Below, piece after piece: positions 35,749 through 45,635 of a stretch of DNA of 64,000 bases. Positions within the stretch are counted from its first letter, which is position 1. The number at the start of each line of letters is the position of its first letter. The stretch is from Dipodascopsis uninucleata var. uninucleata (lineage: Eukaryota; Ascomycota; Lipomycetes; Lipomycetales; Lipomycetaceae), in the NCBI GenBank assembly GCA_030568195.1, contig JAJLTO010000011.1, positions 62,001-126,000 on the forward strand, in the 5' to 3' direction. The notes under the pieces are model-generated. The model searched no databases. It saw only the letters and a list, made by a program, of their open reading frames with translations, and had not been told where the DNA came from. The position numbers and the translations under genes are program-made.

Positions 35749-37353
35749 TTAGTAATTTGGGTCAATTGTCATCGGTGAGGACCAACTTACCGTCCAGTCG
35801 AAAACTGAAACTGGGTGTCCAACAAGCGATGGCGACAGCCAGGATTTCTCAACCCAGTTTTCTGGATATCTTGCGTTTTTCGTACTCTTGAACATTTTGC
35901 GTAGTTCCGTAAACTTCCTTATGTCGATACTTATAAACGATGAATCATAAGATACAACAGTTCGTACCATGGTATTCTCAGAGCCGCTGGATTGCATAGG
36001 TGATGATTCTAAAATATATCTTTTAGAACCTATAACAAATCCAACAGTTACAGGAGCAATAATCTCTACATCAATCGTATACTCAATACCAAGAGGAGGA
36101 TCCTCGCCAAATGGATCCTCTATGGTTAACAGAGGAAGCATAGTAATGTTGGAACAGAACCCAAGACTGTAAGAAAATGGGAGGTCTGGTGCAAATTGTA
36201 GTTGTTTTCGACCATGTCGAATCTGGTCCAGGCTTCTTGAAGAATATCCAATTCTTGTGTGGACGTCGATAATTCTAACGGTTGTTCGAGGATCCTCTAA
36301 TGCCCAATCGAGATATATATTCCCATGGTTGCTGGCAGCAGAGCCGACCGATTCACTCTCTGCTAGTAATTGAGACTCTGCTTTGTCCATAGCATTGACT
36401 AGACCTGGATGGCAGAGGTCTCTCCAGTCTCCTGATTCATTCGAGGCCCTATTGTTGTGAGCCTCTATAACTTTATGCATGAACTCTCGAGCAGAGAGAG
36501 CTGCACCCCGAAGAAACTCATAGCCAAAGTATTCCCTAACGCGTTCGGCCTGTTCTGTCACTTCTTTAGCCTTTTCCATAGCATCACGAATAGCATTCAT
36601 TAGCTTTTCTACTTCAGGACTCTTGCTCTCTCTGTTTCTGTCAAAATTGAGCTGTTCAGAAAATATCTCGAGTCTGTTTACTGCTGGGGGCAGGACTTTC
36701 TCGCTTCCATTGGGATCCGCATGTGCAATATCTTTCCCGGTAATAACAGAAAATATAATTTCATTCTTTCCCCGTGACAGCTTGTTCGCATACTCCACGG
36801 GTATGAATTTGGTCGACATAGCCATCAGAGCTCGCGATCTAAGGTAGTTGTACCGGCGGTTCTGCAGAAAATCGCTTAAGAAGGACCAAAATGAAAATCC
36901 TTTCGATGCCTCAAGTATTTCATACTTCGCAATACCCAGTCCCTTTGGATTGGCAACTATGAGATGAGGAGTTCGGTCACTAGGCTTGGCCCATGGCGTT
37001 AGACCAGCTAACAGTTTCGTGGTTAGCAAGAGGGTGGCCGCTAAGATCAACGATCAACTCGAGTATTTCACGGGATACTTACGCAGAACTGACAGCGGCT
37101 TCGGCATCCTGTTAATAAATTCCTCAATCTTTAGGCGCTCGGTTGAATTCACGTCGGTGGCCTGTCGTGCGCCGTCGCCTCGCTGCTCAGACGCCTTGTG
37201 GTCAATGATGTCATTTTCGTCATCAAGTTTGTTTGAGAGCCGGCCGGAAGAACTAATCTCGCGCACACAGAGCGGCGGTCCAATAGGAATCTCCGAGCGT
37301 AGGACCCTGCATGATCGAATAGCTGTTGATTGTCGTGAGAGTCTAGGGGACAT
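35749..37353 (-). CDS. Unrecognised protein, probably mitochondrial membrane protein, 2 exons
   Basis: I do not recognise the family. Exon 1 is 37353-37083 and exon 2 is 37040-35749, joined over a 42-nt intron (GTAAGT donor, CTTAG acceptor); the product is 520 aa. The N-terminus MSPRLSRQSTAIRSCRVLR is basic, Ser/Arg-rich and free of acidic residues, as in mitochondrial presequences. Right after the splice lies one hydrophobic segment (TLLLTTKLLAGL), possibly a membrane anchor. A central stretch (about residues 210-270) is charged and helical, suggesting a coiled coil, and the C-terminal 200 residues look like a folded beta-rich domain. This layout resembles single-pass inner-membrane proteins with a soluble domain. 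The intron is the shortest in the window, but it keeps a strong frame and is needed to link presequence and body. Confidence 0.65.
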
Positions 37354-38900
37354 TGCTGCAGGAGAAGCCTAATTCATACGCTCGTCAGAAGACACGTAAA
37401 TATTGCAGGCGTCATGCCATTTTTGTTCTCTACTGAAGCATGATATCATGTCCGGGTAAGTCTCGTTCTGAACGAGCGTAGTGTTTTGCTCTGGAACTGT
37501 TGTCACGGGCAGCAGTGTAGAGTCCCACGCAGCCCAGGAGCTAGAAGAACCACTGCCACTAGTGGATCTGTCTTCATATATGGTACAGTTCTGTGATATT
37601 ACTTGCACTGCAGACAGAAGCGCGCTACTGCTTGATATTCCAGTGGCTATTTAAGATGTTCTTTGGGGGCCCTCTCGCGCACTGCATCAGGCCTGTCAGC
37701 CGCAGTACAAATGCGTGACATAAGCGCACGACATGAGCGGTATTTTTGGATTAGAAAGGTGTTTGCATGTTAATATGATCTCGAGGCAGCATATGCCGGA
37801 TATTTCCTACGCTTGAGTAAGTTGTTAGTAAGCGCATAATCATTGTGAGGCGACATCGATGGTCTTGTTAGAGCCAATGGATTTTCCATTAGGGCTTTGC
37901 GGCACCATGACTTCCGCCGGATTTTTGGCCCGGTTTTCCGACTAATTTCCACTAGCCTACAGATATTTCCACGCGTACACGGACGACCCTTAGATGCAAC
38001 AACTGGGGTCCCTCCAGCTATGTCGAGGGACAGTACTAGGTTGTCTGTGGTTGCTCCCTAATTCCTAACCACTACGCAGTGCTCTCGGCGTCTCTTATTC
38101 TTTTGGTGCCCACGATACTGCGAGTACTGGCCGATTACTGCTGAGAGAACATAGAGGTACCGGAGAAACCCCAATTTCTGACCCGACTGGTACCTGACTC
38201 GTAGCCGAAGCATTTTACTGCACCGCGCGTGGAAGCTAACAATATAACCACAGCATACTTTCACTAAGGTTCAACCCTATGTACCTATCCGAACTTTAAA
38301 CTCTATTGTGTCGCTTCTCCGCACTTGTCTACTGCCATTCTCAAAGGGAACTCACTGAGGACTCTCTACATTGATTTCCCCTTCGGACATCTATTTTGCC
38401 GAAATAGACCAGAAATCTACATTCACACAGTAAAGCATTCAGCGTCTAATAAAACTACCTAGCGCAGCAACCAAGAGCTGGCAGTACGGAAATCAGTGCG
38501 CGTCACAAAAACCTAGATTTGCGTGCCACATCCTTTGGTGTGAAGGCTAAATGGCGAACCGAATACACTGACGTATCGATCGTGTCGTGATCCTTCCGCG
38601 TGCAAGAGCTATGTATTGCCTAAATATCGTAAGCTAGACGCGCTGAAATGCCCTTCTTGCTGCCTATCCGACAGATTTCATGTAAAGGGCTACGGTGGCT
38701 TTCCACTGCCTTAACATAGCGCTCTTCAATGAGATTTTTATCTCACCGCTGGCACAGTCATATTTAAAAGTATTTTCCAGAAATCTCTCAGATCCACAAC
38801 TTAAAAAGGCCAATCGATTCCGAAATTCGAGTGAGTCGTCCATACAGTCTCCACAGCTTTGTCAAAGCTCACATCAAGCACAATATAGCTAAAGATCATT
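37354..38900. other. Divergent promoter region between the mitochondrial-type gene and GH51
   Basis: This 1.5 kb separates two divergent start codons (37353, minus; 38901, plus). A 79-codon minus-strand ORF at 37369-37608 ends 15 bp before the minus-strand gene; it is Ser-rich and could at most be an upstream ORF. GGCTAA-type motifs occur at 38545-38551 (GGCTAAA) and 37952-37957 (CTAGCC, i.e. GGCTAG on the minus strand). No other gene is supported. Confidence 0.55.
38545..38551 (+). promoter_or_regulatory. GGCTAAA motif, candidate XlnR/Xyr1 site upstream of GH51
   Basis: The exact classical XlnR heptamer lies 350 bp before the arabinofuranosidase start. The link to the XlnR-like gene at 5143 is inference; the motif also occurs by chance elsewhere in the window. 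Confidence 0.35.
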
Positions 38901-40427
38901 ATGGAGTCAGCACAAACATACAACGTTACCGAGAACACGAAGGCAGTCGTGAAGATCGATCCAGACCGTGTGCTCGCCGACATCGACGACAAGGTCTACT
39001 CTGGGTTCCTAGAGCACATGGGCCGCTGTATCTACGGCGGTATCATCGACTATGACTGTCAGGTCAAGGGCCTCACCAACGAAAAGGGCTTTCGTCTGGA
39101 TGTCGCTGATGCGCTGAAAGAATTGAACATGCCAGTCGTGCGCTATCCGGGCGGAAACTTTGTTTCCTCCTACCACTGGTTGGATGCTGTTGGCCCAAAG
39201 AGCGAGCGGCCAAAGCGACCAGAGCTTGCTTGGCTCGGCGAGGAATCAAATCAGTTTGGCACTGACGAATTTATGGAGTGGTGTGAGTTCATGGGTTGTG
39301 AGCCTTATCTGTGTCTGAATATGGGAACCGGTACACTGGACGAAGCACTTGCATGGGTAGAGTACTGCAACTCTGACAAGAACACATATTACGCAAATCT
39401 GCGTCGTAAAAATGGACACGATAAGCCTTATGGTGTGAAATACTGGAGTTTAGGAAATGAGGTCTGGGGTCCATGGCAGGTTGGACAGATGACTGCTGAG
39501 GACTATGGAAAAAAAGCATTCCAGTGGGCCAAGGCACTTAAGCTCCTTGATCCAAATATTAAGCTCGTGGGCTGTGGAAGCATGGGACTTACAAACTGGG
39601 ATTACGACGTTACCCAAGCTCTTGTGTCAAAAATTGATCTTTACTCAATTCACATGTATACTTCTCATTCAGATTTTTATAAGAACGTTACCGGACCAGC
39701 AGCCGCTGAACGAGCTATTCAGATCACCGCAAAGCTCATTGATCTGGCTAGGATCACCACGAATGCTTACGACTCAGACGTCAAAGTCTGTTTTGACGAG
39801 TGGAATGTATGGGACCCAGTTAGAGCTGATGGCCAGTATGGAGCAGAAGAAAAATATACCTTATCCGACGCTTTGGCGGTTGCTTCTTGGTGCAATGTCT
39901 TTATCCGTCAAGCACGTCACGTCGGAATGGCTAATATTGCACAGTGTGTTAATGTAATTGCACCGATTATGACAACTAAGGATGGCATGTTTTTGCAGAC
40001 TATTTATCATACATTCGTGTTGTTTTGCAAGTATATGCGTGGCAAATCTCTGGGACTTCATGTAGGAGCTCCTCTGTATTCTGGAGAGACAGGCTGTTCT
40101 TCCTTTGATTTAAGTTGGATCAAGTCAATTGAACCTTCAGTTTCTTTGCTGGATGTGTCTGCCTCCATTAAAGATGATATTATCTCTATTGCTGCAGTCA
40201 ACCGAAGTTTAACTGACGACATCACTGTTAACTTTGCGTTGGAAGGTACATTTGCCGAGAAGATTACAGTCTTTACTGTCTATCATGACGATATCAATGC
40301 TACTAATACTATTGATCAGCCAGATGTTGTCACTGTTTCAGAGTCATCTGTATCTTCAAAATCTCTTTCTGCTTTCACTGTTAAGAAGCACAGCTTTGCA
40401 ATGCTGAGAGTGCCACTTGCCAATTAG
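38901..40427 (+). CDS. abf: Intracellular alpha-L-arabinofuranosidase, GH51
   Basis: This retaining glycosidase would release L-arabinose from short arabinosides. The single exon encodes 508 aa, the size of bacterial-type intracellular GH51 enzymes rather than the secreted fungal ones (over 600 aa). There is no signal peptide; the N-terminus MESAQTYNVTENTKAVVKID is hydrophilic. Visible motifs are GFLEHMGRCIYGGI, RYPGGNFVSSYHW, the acid/base Glu187 in WSLGNEVWGPW and the nucleophile Glu300 in CFDEWNVW. The fold expected is a (beta/alpha)8 barrel followed by a C-terminal beta domain (about residue 390 on). Codons in the first third are strongly C/G-ending and become more A/T-ending downstream. 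An MFS sugar transporter gene lies head-to-head at its 3' end 240 bp away, suggesting uptake of arabino-oligosaccharides followed by cytosolic cleavage. Transfer from bacteria is possible but untested. Confidence 0.92.
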   Translation: MESAQTYNVTENTKAVVKIDPDRVLADIDDKVYSGFLEHMGRCIYGGIIDYDCQVKGLTNEKGFRLDVADALKELNMPVVRYPGGNFVSSYHWLDAVGPKSERPKRPELAWLGEESNQFGTDEFMEWCEFMGCEPYLCLNMGTGTLDEALAWVEYCNSDKNTYYANLRRKNGHDKPYGVKYWSLGNEVWGPWQVGQMTAEDYGKKAFQWAKALKLLDPNIKLVGCGSMGLTNWDYDVTQALVSKIDLYSIHMYTSHSDFYKNVTGPAAAERAIQITAKLIDLARITTNAYDSDVKVCFDEWNVWDPVRADGQYGAEEKYTLSDALAVASWCNVFIRQARHVGMANIAQCVNVIAPIMTTKDGMFLQTIYHTFVLFCKYMRGKSLGLHVGAPLYSGETGCSSFDLSWIKSIEPSVSLLDVSASIKDDIISIAAVNRSLTDDITVNFALEGTFAEKITVFTVYHDDINATNTIDQPDVVTVSESSVSSKSLSAFTVKKHSFAMLRVPLAN

Positions 40428-40668
40428 AATAGTAATGACTTTGAGATATTTCCCTTTTTAATTTATGTTTCCTTGTACTACTTTAAACGATTTTAGATTC
40501 AATATCTAGTGGTATTAATAAATTTACGAATGCACTACCATTTTCAAATATACTCTGCATTAAATATGTCACGCTTTCTTAATTTCAATAAATTCCGTAC
40601 AACAGAAAGGTCAGAAACAATCGGTTTACAGGAATTAAATATAAGTAAATATTATCTGAACGACTCGC

Positions 40669-42275
40669 TTATTTTTCATTTTCAATGTGTAATGGTTCAG
40701 AGACGTCCTTCTCCATTTTTGCGTGCCTCACTTCCTCTTCAAGCTCAAGAAGATAATCTTTCTGCTTCATTCCAGGAATAAACCAAGGAGCATTCTCGAA
40801 AAGATTATTCATCGATTCCAATGGAACCTCCTTAGTCTCTGGTAGGAATGCCCAGAAAAATAAGGCATTTGTAAAGTTACAGATAATGAAGAGAAAGTAG
40901 TATTTATAGCCAACGCTCTTCATAGCTTTATCAGTTACCTGTCCAATCATGGTATTGAAAGCAAAGCATGTCATAGTAGAAATTGCGACACCCCATGATC
41001 TCGTCGCAGTGTTAAAAACTTCTGCCGGAATAATCCACGATAGTGGCCCACAGAATGCCGAGAAAGAAAAGTTATAGATCCAGGTAGACGCAATGAAACC
41101 TACTTGCGCACCACGTGGATTATTTGGTCGAGAAGGAGGATACACAGCAAGCAAAATACAGGCAGCAATAAATGTTGCGCAATTTCCGAGGTTTGCCCAA
41201 ATAAGTGGCCATCTTCTACCAGTGAGATCAATGACTAAAATGCAGATTGCTTGACCAATAAGTGCTATGATTGAGTTGATTGCTTGGAATAGAAGCGTCC
41301 TACCGGTGCTCAGTCCAATCTGAGCGAAAATAGTAGTTGAATAGTATTGGATAGCAGAGACTCCTGTCATCTGTATGCTGGCCTGAATTGCGACGGATAG
41401 AAACAATCTTCTAAAGTTTGAGCGAACGGTGAATAACTCGCGCCAGGATGCGCGATTCTCGCGCTCTTCCACAATAGAAGCTTGAATGGTCTCAAATTCA
41501 ACACGAACAAGAGCATCGTCCAAATCACCACCGGCATATAGCTTAGCTAAAGTAACAAGCCCTTGCTCGCCTTTATCAGTTTCAATTAGCCATCGAGGTG
41601 ACTCCGGAAACATAAAGATCAAAGACCCGAGGATAGCAGCAGGAACAATCTGGATACCAAGAGGTATACGCCATTGACGATTGTTTGAGAATCCCAGATA
41701 GCAGCCATATCCAATCCAACTGGCGCAGAGTGCGCCAATTCCCAGAAAGAATTGTTGAAGGGCAGTTACTCTTCCTCTGATGGAGGGATGAGAAAGTTCG
41801 GCTTGATACAACGGAATAATCATAGTCAGATTTCCGACACCCATGCCACCAATAAACCTTCCAGCAAAGAGATAACTGATATTCTGTGCTCCGCATTGTA
41901 AGCTTGAACCAAATATAAAGACAATTGTAGCGGCCATAATTGTGCCACGACGACCAAGCTTATCTGACAAGAAACCGGCAACGAAGGCACCGGCGAAGGC
42001 ACCTGCAGTAAACAATGATACTACTAGACCTGTCTGATCAGAATTTGGATTATTAAAGTAACTTATGAAGCTTTCTGAAGCAATTACTTGCGCAATGATA
42101 CCCTTTAGTAAGTTAGTCGAGTTGAGAAATCGCCAATTACACGGCCATCCTACATTATTCTCACCTACGATTGAACCAAGTCAATACATACCAAATCATA
42201 GCCATAAGTAAACGATCCTACAGAAGCAAAGCAGCATACCAGGAACTGGTACACCTTGGGAGTAAATAAGGTCAT
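40669..42275 (-). CDS. MFS sugar transporter, 2 exons
   Basis: This plasma-membrane sugar porter has 12 predicted helices. Exon 1 is 42275-42192 and exon 2 is 42102-40669; the 89-nt intron has a GTATGT donor, CTAAC branch site and CTAAAG acceptor. Joining restores FASVGSFTYGYDLGIIAQVI, a family signature, and gives 505 aa. The start MTLFTPKVYQF is the usual one for this family and a stop follows upstream in frame. Further motifs are LSDKLGRR between helices 2 and 3, PESPRWLIE before the central loop, and PETKEVPLE after helix 12; the tail NAPWFIPGMKQKDYL is typical of a fungal hexose/pentose porter clade. Substrate cannot be read from sequence. The convergent GH51 gene and a GGCTAA motif 80 bp upstream suggest arabinose or an arabinoside, which is inference. 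Confidence 0.88.
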
Positions 42276-42352
42276 ATTGAATAAGGCAAAATCTCTATTA
42301 GTTTCTCTTGTTCAACGTCTGTGAAATTCGCCCGTATTATCAGTGTATTTCA

Positions 42353-42358
42353 TTAGCC
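42353..42358 (-). promoter_or_regulatory. GGCTAA motif, candidate XlnR/Xyr1 site upstream of the transporter
   Basis: The plus strand reads TTAGCC, i.e. GGCTAA in the transporter's orientation, about 80 bp before its start codon. The motif is six bases only, so chance is a real alternative. Confidence 0.3.
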
Positions 42359-43060
42359 TTTGAACGTCAATCAGTATGGCATGTGCGTAATATTTGTCAT
42401 TGTTCAATGGCTCCTTTATATACTCTCGCTGAAAGGCTATATCTGTATCCGACAAAGCATATGTGACAGATACACGTATCTTACAGAGGTACTTAGTACT
42501 AAACTTACGGCTGAAACCTAACTACGAAGTCCAGTGATTAATAGTATTAGTAAAGTCATCAGAGCGATCCGATGGCGTCCTTAACGCGGTACTGTGATGA
42601 TGCACTTGGCTGGTAAAATGCTAAATGCTAAATGCCATGCGACATCATCTATAGTGCCTATTCAACCTCTTATTTTTATAGCATTCCCTCTTTCATATTC
42701 TATGCTACAGCTCTGTACTGTAGGCTCCTATACTAATGAATGACTTCGACCAGTCAATATGCATTCCGTTAACGAGATACCAGCGAGCCCACCGCTACGA
42801 AAGAATTTTATGACAGTTACTTGGATCATCACCTGGATGTTGATTTTTCCTTATCTATACAGCCTTTATGCACGCCTTTTTAGTTTCAGTCTATATGGTG
42901 CTTCGTCTGTTCTGGCATACGTAAACTTAACACCAGATCATGAGTAACGAATATGTCGCTTTTGTTTAGGTAGAAATGGAATTCCCCAAATTATGTTAAT
43001 TTCGCGAAATTATAGTTAGAGGCATGTGCAAGATTTCATTTGTTTAACGAAAAAGGCAAA

Positions 43061-43131
43061 TAGAGCCATTTTAACTCTAACGGTCTCTGACCCGGTCTTC
43101 ACTGAAGACCGGTATTATAAGCAGTATAATA
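43061..43131. repeat. Three consecutive inverted repeats
   Basis: Arms are TAGAG (43061-43065)/CTCTA (43075-43079), CCGGTCTTCA (43092-43101)/TGAAGACCGG (43103-43112) with a single central base, and TATTATA (43113-43119)/TATAATA (43125-43131). The second is a near-perfect 21-bp palindrome and the third begins on the next base. A structured RNA or a cluster of protein sites would both fit. Confidence 0.7.
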
Positions 43132-43838
43132 ACGTCCCCGCAATTTCCCATGTTCATTATATCTCCAAGCACCAGTTCCTTAGGATCGGCACCTATGGGG
43201 CGCCTTCATGCTTAGAGTACACCCCACATTAAGGCTCCCTTACCGGGCTATTAAGAACCCTAAAAGGTAGTGCTGCGCAGTGTCGAATCATCCAGACGAC
43301 ATTTAGGTGGGATAACGTAGTCTGTATGAGCGTAGGACAGCTTTTATGGCAAAATAAGCAGCTGCAAAGCAATATTGCATATTAATTGCTGGTCCTCGGA
43401 TATGCCTGCATTTCATATCTTATTCTGTAAGTGTCCATGAGAAAAAGACATTCTTTTTGGGCTGCCTTTGAATAGCCATACTAAAATCGCACCCATAACT
43501 CAGATAGCGACATTTCTACCTTACAGGACATCGGCCATTAATATCCGCCCTTACAGACTTGCACGTATCCAAACTAGCTTTACGCTGCCACATTGAGCTG
43601 AAATGCTTCTGAAGCGACCATGGGTATGTTCGCGCTGCAATATCCCCTGTTTTTTCTACAGGCGGTTCAAAGCCAGCTCAGTATCTCCACAGCAACCAGA
43701 TCAAAACACTGCTGCAGTTTAACCCTAATATCTGTTTAGTATGTTCACTTACATGAAATAGTGAGAATGATAGTAGAGCGAACTTCAATCTAGTAACTGG
43801 TGGCCACAGTCTACGTAAGACAACAGTTTTGACGACTG

Positions 43839-45470
43839 GTGTGCATCATTTTACTGATGGAGGATGCTCTAGCGGCACGAGAAGCTGCGCGTAAGCGTGT
43901 TCTTGAAGAAGTGGACGAAGTGTCGTTCTTTGCCAGAAGCTCATATTCAGGCAAATATTCAACATCTCCAAGAAAGAAGAAGAGCGGCAAGAGCAGCACT
44001 AAGAAAAAGAAGAAGGACGATCACAAACATAGCAGCAACATTAGCAACCTTACTGCCAGCTTTAATGGTACTGATGAGAGTGGATTAAAATATGGCAGTC
44101 AAGCTGCGAGAGATACTACGAGCTTCTCAAGCGTCATGGGCGAATCGTCTACTGTTTCTGCGAGTGATTTAGACGATGCCAACGGTACTCCTGTAAATGT
44201 AACATTCGAGTCCATTGCCTCAGCTCCACCATCCACAGTATTAGCTTCTCCCAGGAGACGTCGGATAGCAACACTTTCTCCGCCGCCTGAGTTGACTCCA
44301 GATGAGCTAGAGGAGAAATCTAACCAGTACTTGAATCGGAGCTTTCAAAGCTATCGCGGTCAAGCATCTCAACCTACCGTTAATGTTGACCTTTCCGACG
44401 ATGATGATCCTGAATACAGGGACCGGCTAGGGAAAATATATTCTAGTACTGATATTTCATCCATAAATACAAGATCGCGTCGTCGATATCCACAAAGATG
44501 CAGCGAAGAAAAAAAGATAGACGACGGATCTCAAAATTCGATTAGTCTCACGGCAAGCAGAGACACTGGACTAGGCGCTCATATTAATAATAATGAGGAT
44601 GATGATGATGATGATGAGTTTCTAAAGGACTTAGAAGTAGGAGGTGATCTGCTTCCAGAGCTTGCAGCTCGCGCAAGACGGCAGCGTCAAGAAAGTGAGT
44701 CGGGCAACGATTTATACGACAGGTTTTCGCGTTCACGTACGAGGACTGTTTCATCTGGACCACCATTCATCGTAGATGTCTTGGTTGAGACTAATATTCC
44801 TGTCTCGATAGCCTCTGTTGACAGCTCCAAACAAGTTAAACGAAAAGCCTTTAGAGTGAAGAGTAATTACGAGTTCAGAAAGGTGCGACTAGCCTGGCAA
44901 CAGAATTCTGAATTGCCAGCTGAAATTGTGAATAATATTGTATTTTTACACAAAGATAACTATATGCGAGTATATGATCATGTAACTCCTAGCATACTTG
45001 GTGTTCAAGAAGAGAATCCAGAACTTACAGTTCTAGCTGTTATAAAGGATGATGTAGAGAGATTAAGAGAAGAGTTCCGTTTGACGGGCAATGGTGATGA
45101 TATTGATGAGGGCAATGGCGAGGCAGGAAATGCAATAACTTCTGAAAAATCAGATTATCTTGGCATTTCTGATAGTAGATCTCAGACATTAGGGACAGAC
45201 AGTTTTAGTACGATAGGTACACAGGATGATACAAAGGCAAGTGATGAAGGACTACGAATATTCTTACAGGACAGGGACGGCGATAAATTCAAAGTTATCG
45301 TCAAACCAGATACCAATGTTAGTAAGATTATATCGTTCTATCGCCAAAAGAAGGGATTACCAGTTACTGCGAGTATTACTCTTGAGATGGATAACGAGAA
45401 AATTGACCCAAATGATGTAGTGTCGCAAACTGAACTAGAAGATGAAGTGACTATCGATGTTATTCGATAG
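43839..45470 (+). CDS. rad60/ESC2-like: Rad60/Esc2/NIP45-like protein with SUMO-like domains
   Basis: Members of this family act with the SMC5/6 complex and SUMO machinery in replication-fork repair and silencing. The 543-aa product starts in the annotation at 43839, but Met7 (43857, MEDALAAREAARKR) is an equally good or better start. Residues 46-66 are Lys-rich and likely a nuclear localisation signal. An acidic Asp run (about residues 252-258) is encoded by a GAT repeat. A first SUMO-like domain spans about residues 309-413 (FIVDVLVETNIPVS onward) and a second, clearer one residues 471-543 (LRIFLQDRDGDKFKVIV to TELEDEVTIDVIR). The C-terminus lacks the Gly-Gly of real SUMO, as expected for the family. 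Its 3' end is 165 bp from the convergent proteasome gene. Confidence 0.82.
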   Translation: MCIILLMEDALAAREAARKRVLEEVDEVSFFARSSYSGKYSTSPRKKKSGKSSTKKKKKDDHKHSSNISNLTASFNGTDESGLKYGSQAARDTTSFSSVMGESSTVSASDLDDANGTPVNVTFESIASAPPSTVLASPRRRRIATLSPPPELTPDELEEKSNQYLNRSFQSYRGQASQPTVNVDLSDDDDPEYRDRLGKIYSSTDISSINTRSRRRYPQRCSEEKKIDDGSQNSISLTASRDTGLGAHINNNEDDDDDDEFLKDLEVGGDLLPELAARARRQRQESESGNDLYDRFSRSRTRTVSSGPPFIVDVLVETNIPVSIASVDSSKQVKRKAFRVKSNYEFRKVRLAWQQNSELPAEIVNNIVFLHKDNYMRVYDHVTPSILGVQEENPELTVLAVIKDDVERLREEFRLTGNGDDIDEGNGEAGNAITSEKSDYLGISDSRSQTLGTDSFSTIGTQDDTKASDEGLRIFLQDRDGDKFKVIVKPDTNVSKIISFYRQKKGLPVTASITLEMDNEKIDPNDVVSQTELEDEVTIDVIR

Positions 45471-45635
45471 ATTGTAATTTATAATGTTACGTGTATGTTA
45501 TATGATATATGTTAGAGCACTAGATTTGGTTTATTGGCATTTAAGCATATGTAATACTTATATAATATCATCAGCCTCCTCTTATAAGATATATGCCAAC
45601 AAAGCACACACGCAAATACAGTGCAAATACATGAT

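Larger units (their letters stand above)
42276..43838. other. Divergent intergenic region with a hairpin cluster
   Basis: The 1.6 kb separates the transporter (-) from the Rad60-like gene (+). Three inverted repeats cluster at 43061-43131 (listed separately), and a 7-bp unit (AATGCTA) is repeated near 42620-42640. No protein-coding gene is supported; ORFs are at most 68 aa. Confidence 0.55.

Noticed and set aside
37369-37608. 79-aa Ser-rich minus-strand ORF just upstream of the mitochondrial-type gene
   Set aside because: It ends 15 bp before the main start and has no recognisable feature; at most an upstream ORF in the leader.
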